Assembly (NCBI RefSeq): GCF_008807375.1
Contig: NZ_CP043311.1
Location: 3,018,001-3,082,000 of the forward strand
Length of the DNA: 64,000 nt
Direction: 5' to 3'
Source: Pseudomonas lalkuanensis
GTDB taxonomy: Bacteria; Pseudomonadota; Gammaproteobacteria; Pseudomonadales; Pseudomonadaceae
Under the pieces are notes generated by a model. The model made no database searches and had not been told where the DNA came from. It worked only from the letters and a program-made list of their open reading frames with translations. The position numbers and the translations under genes were made by a program. This document shows, in pieces, positions 44,355-53,414 of the stretch; the first letter of the stretch is position 1; each line of letters starts with the position of its first letter.

Positions 44355-45305
44355 TCAATTGAAGTGCTGGCGGTACTGGCTCGGGGTCATGCCGATACGC
44401 TCGCCGAATACCGTGCGCATTTGCCGGGCACTGCCGAAGCCGCTGCGAAAGGCCACCACCTTCAGAGGCAAATCACTACTCTCAAGCAACTTGCGGGCAT
44501 GGTCGATGCGCGCGTTCTGAACGTACTGCATGGGTGTGAGCTTCACTTCGCGCTGGAACGCCCGTGCGAAGTTGCGCGGACTCATCGCCACCAGTTCGGC
44601 CAGCCGATTGACCGACAGCGGCTCGTCGATATGGTCCACCACGTAGGCCTGGGCCTGGGCGATAGCCGAGCCGTCACGCACAACAGCCGCCAACAGCGGT
44701 CCATAGGGGTTCTGGCCACCCTGGCGCTTCATCACGACCAGCAGCACCTTGGCCACTTCCAGTGCCACCTCCTTGCCGTGGTCCTCGGCCACCACGGCCA
44801 GTGCCATGTCGATGCCGGCCGTGACGCCACCCGAAGTGATCAGGTTGCGGTCGACGACATAGATCTGCTCAGCCTCGACCCGAGTGTCCGGAAATCGCGC
44901 AGCCAACCGCGCCAGATAATTCCAGTGGGTAGTGCAGCGATGCCCGTCGAGCAGCCCCGCCTCACCGAGCAGGAAGGTACCCGTGCAAATCCCTCCGTAA
45001 CGCCGTGCACTGCGCGCTGCGTCGGGCAACCAGGCGGTGAGCACCGCGCATGGGGCGTTGTACGCACCCGGCCCGCCCGGCACCAACAGCAGATCGACGC
45101 TGGCCGGAAGTTCTTCCAGGCGCAGATCCGCCAGGAGATTCAGCCCGCTGGAGGCCCGCACGCTGCCGCCATCCACCGCGGCGGTCAGCAGCCGGTAATG
45201 GCACTCTGGCGGCAAAAAGCGGTTGGCCATTGAGAACACCTCCAACGGCCCCGAAACATCAAGCGCCAGTACATCGCCATAGAGCACCATTACCACCGTC
45301 TTCAT
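44355..45305 (-). CDS. GlxA-family transcriptional regulator (DJ-1/PfpI + AraC HTH)
   Basis: A 316-residue regulator: an N-terminal DJ-1/PfpI-like domain (VVMVLYGDVLALDVSGPLEVF, YGGICTGTFLLGEAGLLDG with the elbow Cys in GICTGT) and a C-terminal AraC DNA-binding domain (LAELVAMSPRNFARAFQREV, FRSGFGSARQMRTVFGERIG). ATG 45305 has GGAAAGGTGG upstream. It is divergent from the YcaC-like hydrolase at 45556 and is its likely controller. Confidence 0.92.
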   Translation of the reverse strand: MKTVVMVLYGDVLALDVSGPLEVFSMANRFLPPECHYRLLTAAVDGGSVRASSGLNLLADLRLEELPASVDLLLVPGGPGAYNAPCAVLTAWLPDAARSARRYGGICTGTFLLGEAGLLDGHRCTTHWNYLARLAARFPDTRVEAEQIYVVDRNLITSGGVTAGIDMALAVVAEDHGKEVALEVAKVLLVVMKRQGGQNPYGPLLAAVVRDGSAIAQAQAYVVDHIDEPLSVNRLAELVAMSPRNFARAFQREVKLTPMQYVQNARIDHARKLLESSDLPLKVVAFRSGFGSARQMRTVFGERIGMTPSQYRQHFN

Positions 45306-45555
45306 CGAACCACCTTTCCTGCAGTCACACACTCCGGGCCTTTGGCAGAATTGCGCCGCCCGCGTCTTGGGAAGCCAATCTACCTAACCCATCCGACAGC
45401 GAATAGAACGTTTGCACCCTTGTCTGCACAGCGTGCCGAGCACATCGGTCCAAGAAATGCCTTGCCGCCGGAATCCATAGTTTCAGCGTCCCGTCGGCCC
45501 CAGGCCGGCGATTCCTCGCTCTGGAACTGCGCACACCACCCAAGGAGATACGCCC

Positions 45556-46209
45556 ATGGCCACCGCTTCCGCCGTTCCCGGCAAGACCCTGCTGACTCCC
45601 ACCGACCACACCCTGATCATGATCGACCACCAGTCGCAGATGTCATTCGCTACCAAGTCGATCGACGCGGTGACCCTGCGCAACAACGCCGCGCTGGTTT
45701 CCAAGTCGGCCAAGGAATTCGGTGTTTCCACCATCCTCACGACGGTAGCCGAGAAGAGTTTTTCGGGCCCGATCTTCGATGAAATCAAGTCGGTATTCCC
45801 GGATCACAAAGTCATCGACCGTACCAGCATGAATACCTGGGAAGACCCGCGCATCGCCGTTGAAGTGAACAGGTTCGGCAAGCAGAAGATTGTCCTGGCC
45901 GGCCTGTGGACCTCGGTGTGCATCGTCGGCCCGGCGCTGTCCGCGCTGGACCAGGGCTTCGAGGTCTACGTGATCGCCGACGCTTGTGGCGACGTTTCCA
46001 CCGAAGCCCACGAGATGGCGCTGCAGCGCATGATCCAGCTTGGCGCGCGCCCCATGACCTCGCTGCAATACCTGCTTGAACTGCAACGCGACTGGGCCCG
46101 TGGCGAGACCTACGACCAGACCGTGAAGACCTCCATTGAGCATGGCGGCGCCTACGGCCTGGGCCTGATCTACGCCAAGACGATGTTCAATGCCAGCGAA
46201 GGCCACTGA
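45556..46209 (+). CDS. YcaC-like isochorismatase-family hydrolase
   Basis: A 217-residue cysteine hydrolase. The triad region is visible as TLIMIDHQSQM (Asp), the Lys-bearing VLAGLWTSVC with Cys122, and the family's AGLWTSVCIVGPALSALDQGFEVYVIADACG. It most resembles YcaC-type hydrolases, octameric proteins of unsettled substrate. AAGGAGATACGCCC gives a strong ribosome site. Alone on its transcript, ended by the hairpin at 46219. Confidence 0.92.
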   Translation: MATASAVPGKTLLTPTDHTLIMIDHQSQMSFATKSIDAVTLRNNAALVSKSAKEFGVSTILTTVAEKSFSGPIFDEIKSVFPDHKVIDRTSMNTWEDPRIAVEVNRFGKQKIVLAGLWTSVCIVGPALSALDQGFEVYVIADACGDVSTEAHEMALQRMIQLGARPMTSLQYLLELQRDWARGETYDQTVKTSIEHGGAYGLGLIYAKTMFNASEGH

Positions 46210-46218
46210 GCCCGAGCG

Positions 46219-46239
46219 GGGAGCGGCTCTGCCGCTCCC
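46219..46239 (+). terminator. Terminator after YcaC-like gene
   Basis: GGGAGCGGC-TCT-GCCGCTCCC, a 9-bp perfect stem 10 bp after the stop, followed by TTCAT. Confidence 0.65.
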
Positions 46240-46363
46240 TTCATCAGAATGCTTTCCTGCACGCCCGCGCTTTCTCTTCATCCCCCCCGTTCCGACGAGG
46301 CCTTCCACAACAGCGCCAGATTCGTCAGCAGGGCCAACCCGATGGCAGCGCCAGCGACCGCGA

Positions 46364-46512
46364 ATGAGCCGGCGCGACGGGCTAGCGCGCCTCTGGCCCC
46401 AGCGCGCTCCCCTGCCCTACGACATCCGGCTGGTACCCCATGAGGATGCGCGCCACCCAGCCCGGGTGCGGGCGGTGACCGACGCCCTTGCCCAGGCGGA
46501 AACAGCCCGGCG
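46364..46512 (+). pseudogene. LysR-family C-terminal remnant
   Basis: The frame reads LARLWPQRAPLPYDIRLVPH then EDARHPARVRAVTDALAQAE, the last ~45 residues of a LysR effector domain (L-P-x-D-I-x-L-V-x-H-x-D-x-R-x-x-x-R-V-R). No DNA-binding part is present. The other 150 bp of the 46210-46533 gap hold only the terminator. Confidence 0.5.
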
Positions 46513-46533
46513 CCTGAGACTTGGACGCCCGTG

Positions 46534-47442
46534 CTATGCCGGCACCTGCATGAACTGGATCATGCGCTCGCGCAACCAGCGCTCGGCCGGGTCGTTGTCA
46601 TGGGCTGAACTCCAGGCCATCGACAGCTCCGCCGGCCTGATTTCCAGCGGGGCATCCTCGGCACGCAGGCAGCTGTCTTCCACCAAGGTGCAGGCAGCGT
46701 AATCAGGCACGGTGGCGATCATCTCGGTATTGCGCAGCAATGCGCGCAGGCTGCCGAACTGGGGCACCGCGAGCACCACGCGGCGACTGCGGCCGATGCG
46801 CTCCAGGTCAAGGTCTATTGCCCCGTTCAGGTCCCCGGAGAACGACACCATCACATGGGGCCGCGCGCAGTACTCCTCCAGTGTGAGCGGACCGGGACGG
46901 CTGTCGGCGCGCAATACCTTTACACCGATATCGCGCAGTTTGCGGCGCTTGGCGTTGGCCGGCAGGTCGGTGGTGTAACTCACGCCGACCGTGATTTCAC
47001 CCGAGGACAGCAGGGACGGCATCAGCAGGTAGTTGGCGCGGCGCACCACGACGACGATGTTCGGCGCCTCTTCCTGCAACCTGGCGAGCAGCGCCGGAAA
47101 CAGACCGAACTCGGCGTCGTCGGACAGGCCAAGGCGAAAGGTGTTGCTGCTGTTGGCCGGGTCGAAGGTTCTGGCCCGGCTCACTGCGGCGGAAATCACA
47201 TCCATCGCCGGGCATAGCTCTTCGAATATGTGCAGCGCCCGTGATGTGGGCTCCATGCCACGGCCACTGCGCACCAGCAGCGGGTCGTCGAACAGGTCGC
47301 GCAGGCGGCCCAGGGCGGCGCTGACGGTGGACTGGGTTATGAAGAGTTTTTCGCCGACGCGGGTCAGGTTCCGTTCGATCATCAGAGACTCGAAGATCAC
47401 CAGCAGATTCATGTCCAGGCGGCGCAGGTCGTTTCGGTTCAT
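46534..47442 (-). CDS. LysR-family regulator (NodD/NahR-like)
   Basis: A 302-residue LTTR. Helix-turn-helix at ~24-43 (RNLTRVGEKLFITQSTVSAALGRL) begins after RRLDMNLLVIFESLMIE, which is the NahR/NodD/LeuO subfamily N-terminus; the effector domain follows with RLGLSDDAEFGLFPALLARL. ATG 47442 fits homology; the ribosome site is weak. Its natural target is unclear because the neighbouring divergent genes (47569-48310) are broken. Confidence 0.9.
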   Translation of the reverse strand: MNRNDLRRLDMNLLVIFESLMIERNLTRVGEKLFITQSTVSAALGRLRDLFDDPLLVRSGRGMEPTSRALHIFEELCPAMDVISAAVSRARTFDPANSSNTFRLGLSDDAEFGLFPALLARLQEEAPNIVVVVRRANYLLMPSLLSSGEITVGVSYTTDLPANAKRRKLRDIGVKVLRADSRPGPLTLEEYCARPHVMVSFSGDLNGAIDLDLERIGRSRRVVLAVPQFGSLRALLRNTEMIATVPDYAACTLVEDSCLRAEDAPLEIRPAELSMAWSSAHDNDPAERWLRERMIQFMQVPA

Positions 47443-47568
47443 GGTCCATCGTTCCCAAGACTGACGCGTCAATCGAACACACATGCGGGCGCATTTCCAG
47501 TACCGGTGTGCTCGGCCGCAGCACAAGGCAACAACGACCACCTGCAGTGAGATGGATTTGACGTTGGC

Positions 47569-47800
47569 TCAGCCGTGCAGCGGGTAATCAGTGTAACCAC
47601 GATGGTCGCCACCGAAGAAACTCGCCGGATCGGGCGCGTTGAGTGGCAGGCCTTCGCGCAGGAGACGCGGCAGATCCGGGTTGGAGATGAAGGGCCGCCC
47701 GAAGGCGATCAGGTCTGCCCGGCCACTGGCGTCGGCTGGAATAGCTTCTGGGTCATTTGGGATGCTCGGCTTCAGGTAGGAAATCAGCTCGCAAATTGAG
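47569..47800 (-). pseudogene. Old-yellow-enzyme (alkene reductase) C-terminal remnant
   Basis: ADLIAFGRPFISNPDLPRLL, REGLPLNAPDPASFFGGDHR and GYTDYPLHG-stop form the end of an NADH:flavin oxidoreductase of the OYE family. About 300 N-terminal residues are absent; the frame continues upstream as unrelated sequence. Confidence 0.7.
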
Positions 47801-48310
47801 CTGGCAGGCGGTGGAACAGGAGGTGGTCGCCAATCTCGCGGCCGTGGTCGTAGAGGCTTCGGGCGAGCGCGACCTGTGGCAGCTCCCGGCGCACCAGGGA
47901 CTTGTCCGGGGCGTTCGGAAATCGCCCGAGCGCCCTCACCAGCGTCAGCGCGTTGCTCGCCGCCTTTGATGTGCTGGCGGCCGTGTGTGGACGGGGAATG
48001 GCGGCGGCATCGCCGGGTAGAAGAACGCGTCGATCCACCATCCGCGCCATGGCGAGATCGCGAATGGCCTGGACGAAAGGCGCCCGCGTGACCTGCACCA
48101 CCGCACGGAATGGCGGCGGATCACGGTAACCACTTCAGGTTGCAGCACGATGCCACCACCCCGGCGGTCCAGGTCGTGGACCGAACGTTCGAAGATGCCG
48201 ACGTTCCAACCGATGCGGCGCAGCAGGTTGCCGGCGAACAGGCCGCCCAGGGAACCGCCTATGATCAGCGCGCGACGCGCGGATTGCAGTGGGATGTTCA
48301 GGTCCGGCAT
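47784..48310 (-). pseudogene. FAD-dependent monooxygenase with internal deletion
   Basis: The first part (start ATG 48310) has the FAD fold RRALIIGGSLGGLFAGNLLR and the following IFERSVHDLDRRGGGIVLQP; the last part, in another frame, reads APFVQAIRDLAMARMVDRRV and LLPGDAAAIPRPHTAASTSK, the GD motif and C-terminus of aromatic-hydroxylase-like enzymes. Roughly 200 central residues are deleted and the junction near 48110 shifts frame, so no active enzyme is made. Confidence 0.8.
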
Positions 48311-48411
48311 GGTTTCGTCCTCCAGTGGGGAGGCAATTTATGCTTGACTCCGTTGTTTGATAATCCAGCAGAATCGGGCAACTTCGTTGCGGATGACGCA
48401 AAGGTGGATAC

Positions 48412-49332
48412 ATGGACAGTTTTGCTGCACTCAAGGCGTTCGTCGCTACCGTAGAGGCCGGTGGCTTCGCGTCGGCCGGTCGGCAGATGGGAGTGGCGAC
48501 CTCCTCGGTCACCCGGCAGGTGGATGCCCTGGAACACCATCTGGGCACGCGGCTGCTCAATCGCTCGACCCGGCGGGTAACGCTTACAGGCGCAGGGGAA
48601 AGCTACTACGAGCACGCAGTGCGCCTGCTGGCCGACCTGGAAAGCGCCAACCTGGAAGTCAGCGAAGCGGAAGGACCGCCTCGCGGGCAGCTCCGCGTCA
48701 GCCTGCCGGTTGCCTTCGGGCAGTTGCACATCGCCCCTGGCCTGCAGGCTTTCCATGAGCGCTACCCCGGCATCACCCTGGATCTGGTGCTGTCGGACGA
48801 TGTAGCTGACCTGGTGGAACAGCGGCTCGATCTCGCCATTCGCCTGGGTGGCGTGGATTCACCCCATGTCGTGGCCCGGCGCATGGCGCCACATCGACGC
48901 TTGCTCTGCGCCAGCCCGGACTACCTGCGCCGCCACGGCGTCCCCGGCTCCCCCGCCGACCTCGCGCACCATGCCTGCCTGACCTTCGCCTACGCGCGTG
49001 GCAGCCGGCTGTGGCACTTCAGCGGGCCCAGCGAAGAATGCGTGCACGTGAGCGGCCCCATACGCGCCAATAATTCGCAGGTACTGCGCGAAGCTGCACT
49101 CAACGGCATGGGCCTGATCCTGATGGCCAGTTGGCTCCTGGGAGAGGACATCGAGGCCGGCAGGCTGCAGGTGGTTCTTCCGCAATGGAAGGCCGGGCTC
49201 GACAACGAGGACGGCGGCGTGCACGCCCTGTATCTGCCGAATCGGCGCAACTCGAAGAAGGTCCGCGCGTTCATCGACTTCTTTGTGGAGCGCTTCGGCG
49301 ATCCTCCTTACTGGGACCACTCTTCCCCCTGA
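48412..49332 (+). CDS. LysR-family regulator (PgrR/DmlR-like)
   Basis: A 306-residue LTTR with N-terminal AALKAFVATVEAGGFASAGRQ and VATSSVTRQVDALEHHLGTR, then the effector domain with DLAIRLGGVDSPHVVARRMA, typical of the large single-LTTR group with the RxLNRSTR motif. AAAGGTGGAT precedes ATG. It is divergent from the deleted monooxygenase gene, probably its former target. Confidence 0.93.
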   Translation: MDSFAALKAFVATVEAGGFASAGRQMGVATSSVTRQVDALEHHLGTRLLNRSTRRVTLTGAGESYYEHAVRLLADLESANLEVSEAEGPPRGQLRVSLPVAFGQLHIAPGLQAFHERYPGITLDLVLSDDVADLVEQRLDLAIRLGGVDSPHVVARRMAPHRRLLCASPDYLRRHGVPGSPADLAHHACLTFAYARGSRLWHFSGPSEECVHVSGPIRANNSQVLREAALNGMGLILMASWLLGEDIEAGRLQVVLPQWKAGLDNEDGGVHALYLPNRRNSKKVRAFIDFFVERFGDPPYWDHSSP

Positions 49333-49412
49333 AACACCCGTCAGACCGGTCGCTGGAGTGCCCTCGGCAAACCAGCCGACCCCAGCGAAATACCTGCCCC
49401 AGAGGTGCAAAA

Positions 49413-50330
49413 GTGCTTGAAGAAATCGCATCGATGCACAAGTCCAGCGACGTCCCACCGGCCCACGCCAAAGGAGTTGGCCCGGCCAGCTCCCCACTCG
49501 TCGCCGGTCAGTACTCGATCCTGCGTAACCGCGACAGCAACCCGGACCCGAACAAAGTCCTGGACATCCCCTGCAGCGATAGCTTCTCGGTCATCGTCCA
49601 GCTCGAAGATTTCGCCTCCCACCGTTTGTGGCGTGGCGGGCAACTGGCCTACAAGGGCGGCCATGTCAGGGAGAGCACCTCCATCGCCTACCTTGGGGAC
49701 GAGGTGAGATGTCAGCACTTGGCCGCCTATGACAACCTGCGCATCAACCTTCCGCGCACGCCGCTCGAAGACATGCTGTACGAGGAAGGTGTCAGCAGAC
49801 GCATTGCCTTGAATTGCCCGCCCGGGACCCTTGATCCGGTCATCTATCACCTTACCCAGTCATTGCTGCCCGCCCTGAAGATGCCCAGCAAAGTGAACCA
49901 GCTGTACGTCGACCAGGTGATGCTCGCGCTGTGCACCCACATCAGCTCGCATTACGGGAACGTCACCCACTGGCAGGAACCGGTGAAGGGGCTGTCGGCG
50001 TGGCAGATGAGACGAGCCGAGGAGCTGATTGCCCATCACCTGGCAGACGGCATTTCAGTGACTGAACTGGCACAGGAGTGCTCGCTCTCCCGTAGCTATT
50101 TCACGCGCGCTTTCAAGCGAAGCACCGGCATGGCTCCCCATGAATGGTTGCTGAAGATGCGCGTGGATAAAGCCAAGCAACTGATGCTGCACTCCCGGCT
50201 CAACCTGTCACAGATCGGCCTGGACTGCGGTTTTGCGGACCAGTCCCACTTCTCCAGGATCTTCCTCAGGCTCACAGGCACCTCCCCGTCCAGATGGCGA
50301 CGTTTTCATCGGCCGGGCAATCCGGACTGA
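49413..50330 (+). CDS. AraC-family regulator
   Basis: A 305-residue protein with an N-terminal effector region (residues ~35-190) and a C-terminal AraC DNA-binding domain: ISVTELAQECSLSRSYFTRA and LSQIGLDCGFADQSHFSRIF, then TGTSPSRWRR. I chose GTG 49413 because AGAGGTG lies at proper spacing; ATG 49434 is possible. It precedes the DoxX and OprD-type genes on the same strand and may regulate them. Confidence 0.88.
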   Translation: MLEEIASMHKSSDVPPAHAKGVGPASSPLVAGQYSILRNRDSNPDPNKVLDIPCSDSFSVIVQLEDFASHRLWRGGQLAYKGGHVRESTSIAYLGDEVRCQHLAAYDNLRINLPRTPLEDMLYEEGVSRRIALNCPPGTLDPVIYHLTQSLLPALKMPSKVNQLYVDQVMLALCTHISSHYGNVTHWQEPVKGLSAWQMRRAEELIAHHLADGISVTELAQECSLSRSYFTRAFKRSTGMAPHEWLLKMRVDKAKQLMLHSRLNLSQIGLDCGFADQSHFSRIFLRLTGTSPSRWRRFHRPGNPD

Positions 50331-50436
50331 CGGGGCCATCGCTCGAACGGCGATTCCAATCCAGCACATCGATACAAGACGCGAAGGGGTGCTTCGCTCA
50401 TCGTCAGGGTTTCAATCCATCCTGGAAGATGACGCC

Positions 50437-50850
50437 ATGCATCGCTCTTCAATCGACTGGGCCCTGCTGTTCCTGCGTGTATCCGGCTGCCTGCTCCTGC
50501 TCGGCGTCCATGGCTTGCCCAAGTTGCTGAATTTCAGCCACGAGCTGACCGTCATCGAGGACCCGCTCCACCTCGGTGCCTGGCCCACGCTGAGCCTGGC
50601 GATCCTTGCGGAAGTATGGTGCCCGCTATTGATCATCCTCGGTCTGCTGACGCGGCTGGCTTGCCTCCCGATCCTGGCAGTGCTGCTGGTTTCGTTGTTC
50701 ATCGTGCATCCGGAATGGAGCCTGGCCGAAGGACAGTTCGCCTGGTTGCTGCTGATCATCTTCGTCACCGTGCTCATCGCCGGACCGGGCCGCTTGTCCG
50801 TCTGCGGCAGGTTGTTGGAGCGCAGGCCATCGGCTGCGTGGATATCCTGA
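50437..50850 (+). CDS. DoxX-family membrane protein
   Basis: A 137-residue four-helix inner-membrane protein of the DoxX/YphA family (LLFLRVSGCLLLLGVHGLPKL, LAILAEVWCPLLIILGLLTRLAC, FAWLLLIIFVTVLIAGPGRLS). The GHG/LPK and E-x-x-x-P-L motifs are conserved in the family; members are linked to quinone or thiol redox, but function is open. Weak ribosome site GGAAGA. It sits 28 bp before the porin gene. Confidence 0.88.
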   Translation: MHRSSIDWALLFLRVSGCLLLLGVHGLPKLLNFSHELTVIEDPLHLGAWPTLSLAILAEVWCPLLIILGLLTRLACLPILAVLLVSLFIVHPEWSLAEGQFAWLLLIIFVTVLIAGPGRLSVCGRLLERRPSAAWIS

Positions 50851-50877
50851 CTGCCCAGCCTGTTCTGGAGCCGCTTC

Positions 50878-52182
50878 ATGCCCACGCCGCGGAAATGCCT
50901 TGTCTTGTTTGCCCCCCTGATCGGGATACTCGATGCCCACGCGGAACCAGTACCCGATGCGCTGGAAACGCCAGGCTGGTCGCTGCTCACCCGCAATTAC
51001 TTCCTGCATAACAACTTCCGCAGCGATTCGCCCAGCGGCCAAAACTACCGCCAGGAATGGGCACAGGGCTTGATTGGCGAAGTACGCTCCGGCTTCACGC
51101 CGGGCGCCGTCGGGTTGGGTGTCGATGGCCACGGGTTTCTCGGGGTGAAGCTCGACGGCGGTCGCGGTCATGCAGGCACCGGACTGTTGCCCCGCGACGA
51201 CGACGGTCGCAGCGCCGATGATTACTCGAGCGCTGGTGCCAGCCTGAAGCTGCGGGTGGGGCGAAGCCAGTTGAAGTACGGCGAAATGACCGTCGAAACG
51301 CCGGTATTCGATACCGGAGACAAGCGCCTGCAGCCTGAGTACGCCACAGGTTTCCTGCTCGACAGCCTCGAAGTGGAGGACCTGCGCATCCAGGCCGGCC
51401 GCTTCACCGCCTTCAAGAACCAGGACTCCAGTTCGGGCCATGACGACTTCAGCGGCTATGGCGCGACCACAAGAGGCCGTGCCATTGGCCTGGCGGGCGT
51501 GGACTACACACCGCCGGGCCCTTTCAGCGGCGCCCTCTATGGGGCGCAACTGGACGACACCTGGCGCCAGGGTTACCTCAACCTGCGCCTGCAGCAGGAT
51601 CCCGTGCTGCTCGACGCCAACCTCTACCGGACCCTCGACCAGGGTGCCGCGAACGCCGGCGCCATCGACACCCAGGCCTACAGCTTGTCGGCCAAGTACC
51701 TGGCCGGCGCACAGGCCTTCACCCTCGCCTATCAACGCATCGTGGGGGACACGCCCTTCGATTTCGTTGGCGGCGACTCCATCTACCTGGCCAACTCCAT
51801 CAAGTACGCCGACTTCAACGGCCCCGAGGAGCGCTCCTGGCAGGCCCGCTACGATCTCGACCTGGCCCTGCTGGGGATTCCTGGCCTGACCTTCATGGCT
51901 CGCTACGTCCGCGGTCGCGACATCGACGGCACCAAGGCCCCGCCCGGCGGGGCATACAACCCCTTCGATCCGGCCACCGGCAGTTTCGTACCGCTGCAGG
52001 GCCGAGACGGCAAGCATTGGGAGCGGGACATCGACCTGCGCTATCGAGTGATGTCAGGTGCCGCCAAGGATCTCTCGATCAACCTCTCCCATGTCAGCCA
52101 CCGGGGTAACTCGGCTCAGGCAGGCGATGACATCGACCGCCTCTACCTGATCCTTGAATATCCGCTCAAGGGCGGGCTGTAG
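50878..52182 (+). CDS. OprD-family outer-membrane porin
   Basis: A 434-residue substrate-specific porin with a signal peptide (LVLFAPLIGILDAHA) and the OprD N-terminal pattern LLTRNYFLHNNFR...YRQEWAQGLIGEVRSGFTPG...GLGVDGHGFLGVKLD. Alternating beta strands run to the C-terminal LYLILEYPLKGGL, where the last strand is followed by GGL rather than a terminal aromatic. OprD proteins take up basic amino acids or carboxylates in Pseudomonas; which one is unknown. It lies downstream of the AraC and DoxX genes. Confidence 0.93.
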   Translation: MPTPRKCLVLFAPLIGILDAHAEPVPDALETPGWSLLTRNYFLHNNFRSDSPSGQNYRQEWAQGLIGEVRSGFTPGAVGLGVDGHGFLGVKLDGGRGHAGTGLLPRDDDGRSADDYSSAGASLKLRVGRSQLKYGEMTVETPVFDTGDKRLQPEYATGFLLDSLEVEDLRIQAGRFTAFKNQDSSSGHDDFSGYGATTRGRAIGLAGVDYTPPGPFSGALYGAQLDDTWRQGYLNLRLQQDPVLLDANLYRTLDQGAANAGAIDTQAYSLSAKYLAGAQAFTLAYQRIVGDTPFDFVGGDSIYLANSIKYADFNGPEERSWQARYDLDLALLGIPGLTFMARYVRGRDIDGTKAPPGGAYNPFDPATGSFVPLQGRDGKHWERDIDLRYRVMSGAAKDLSINLSHVSHRGNSAQAGDDIDRLYLILEYPLKGGL

Positions 52183-52270
52183 CGAAGACGTTACCCCTCC
52201 CTGGACTGGATTGAGACTTCCGTTCTCCTTCTGCCTGGGGGAAATGACCGATGACGTTGCCAGGGTCACG

Positions 52271-53152
52271 TCACGATCGCGTGCTCGACGAGTCCGGAAC
52301 AGGCGCGCGGGCCGGATCCAGATCAGAGGACCGATGACGCTCGGGAACCTGATCCGTCTCGTCCCCCCAGGTGCGATTGACGCGCCTGCCACGTATTACC
52401 GCTGGCCTTTCGGCTATCTCCTCGGCCCAGCGAACCACGTGCGTGTATTCATGAGCGGAGAGGAATTCGGCGGCCGAGTACAGGTGTCCCCGCACCAGCT
52501 GACCGTACCAGGGCCACACGGCCATATCGGCGATGGTGTAGGTGTCGCCTGCCAGGTATCGCTGGCCGCCTAGCCGGCGGTCCAGGACATCCAGCTGCCG
52601 CTTCACCTCCATGGCAAAGCGATTGATCGGATACTCGAGTTTCTCGGGGGCGTAGGCGTAGAAGTGCCCAAAGCCCCCTCCCAGGTAGGGTGCCGCCCCC
52701 ATTTGCCAGAACAGCCAATTCAAGGTTTCCGTACGACCTGCCGGGTCGGTGGGCAGGAACCGGCCAAACTTTTCCGCCAGGTAGAGCAGGATAGATCCTG
52801 ACTCGAAAACACGGATGGGCGAACCCGAACTGTGGTCCACCAGCGCGGGAATCTTCGAATTGGGATTGATCTCGACGAAGCCGCTGGAAAACTGTTCGCC
52901 TTCAGTGATGCGGATCAGCCACGCGTCGTATTCCGCGCCGTCGTGCCCCAGTGCCAGCAACTCTTCCAGCAGGATGGTGACCTTCACCCCGTTGGGCGTA
53001 GCCAGTGAATAGAGCTGCAATGGATGCTTGCCCACCGGCAGTTCCCTCTCATGGGTTGGACCGGCCACGGGACGGTTGATGCTGGCGAACTCGCCGCCGG
53101 ACGGGGCAAGGTGCTGCCACACCCTGGGAGGGACATAAGGTGTCTTGGTCAT
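52271..53152 (-). CDS. yghU: Glutathione-S-transferase-like disulfide-bond oxidoreductase YghU
   Basis: A 293-residue GST-fold protein extremely close to E. coli YghU over its whole length: INRPVAGPTHERELPVGKHP, LQLYSLATPNGVKVTILLEE, NPNSKIPALVDHSSGSPIRV, ESGSILLYLAEKFGRFLP, GGGFGHFYAYAPEKLEYPIN. It binds two glutathiones and reduces disulfides or peroxides in the cytoplasm. The C-terminal ~20 residues differ. Single-gene unit, convergent with the porin gene. Confidence 0.96.
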   Translation of the reverse strand: MTKTPYVPPRVWQHLAPSGGEFASINRPVAGPTHERELPVGKHPLQLYSLATPNGVKVTILLEELLALGHDGAEYDAWLIRITEGEQFSSGFVEINPNSKIPALVDHSSGSPIRVFESGSILLYLAEKFGRFLPTDPAGRTETLNWLFWQMGAAPYLGGGFGHFYAYAPEKLEYPINRFAMEVKRQLDVLDRRLGGQRYLAGDTYTIADMAVWPWYGQLVRGHLYSAAEFLSAHEYTHVVRWAEEIAERPAVIRGRRVNRTWGDETDQVPERHRSSDLDPARAPVPDSSSTRS

Positions 53153-53414
53153 GGGATGGACCTCATGGTTGGCTCAAACCGATCACGCGTCTGGCCACGG
53201 CCGGTGCACGGATCGAGTCGGGATGAATATGGTCTCGCGGAGTCTGGGCCTCCAGCCTTCCTCGCATGTCAGGCGAGGCTTCCTCACGGGGAGCTGCCGC
53301 TGGCCGCTGCTAGCGCCGCCCATGCCTTCCAGCGTATTGATAATCAAGTTGAATGGCTTCCACCACCGCGTAACGGAAGCCCGACCAGGCACCTGGGTTG
53401 ATCGCCGGCCGCGG

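Noticed and set aside
46278..46380. Minus-strand hydrophobic segment (GAAIGLALLTNLALLW) as a small membrane gene
   Set aside because: No in-frame start codon with a ribosome site, and the LysR remnant on the other strand explains part of the region better.
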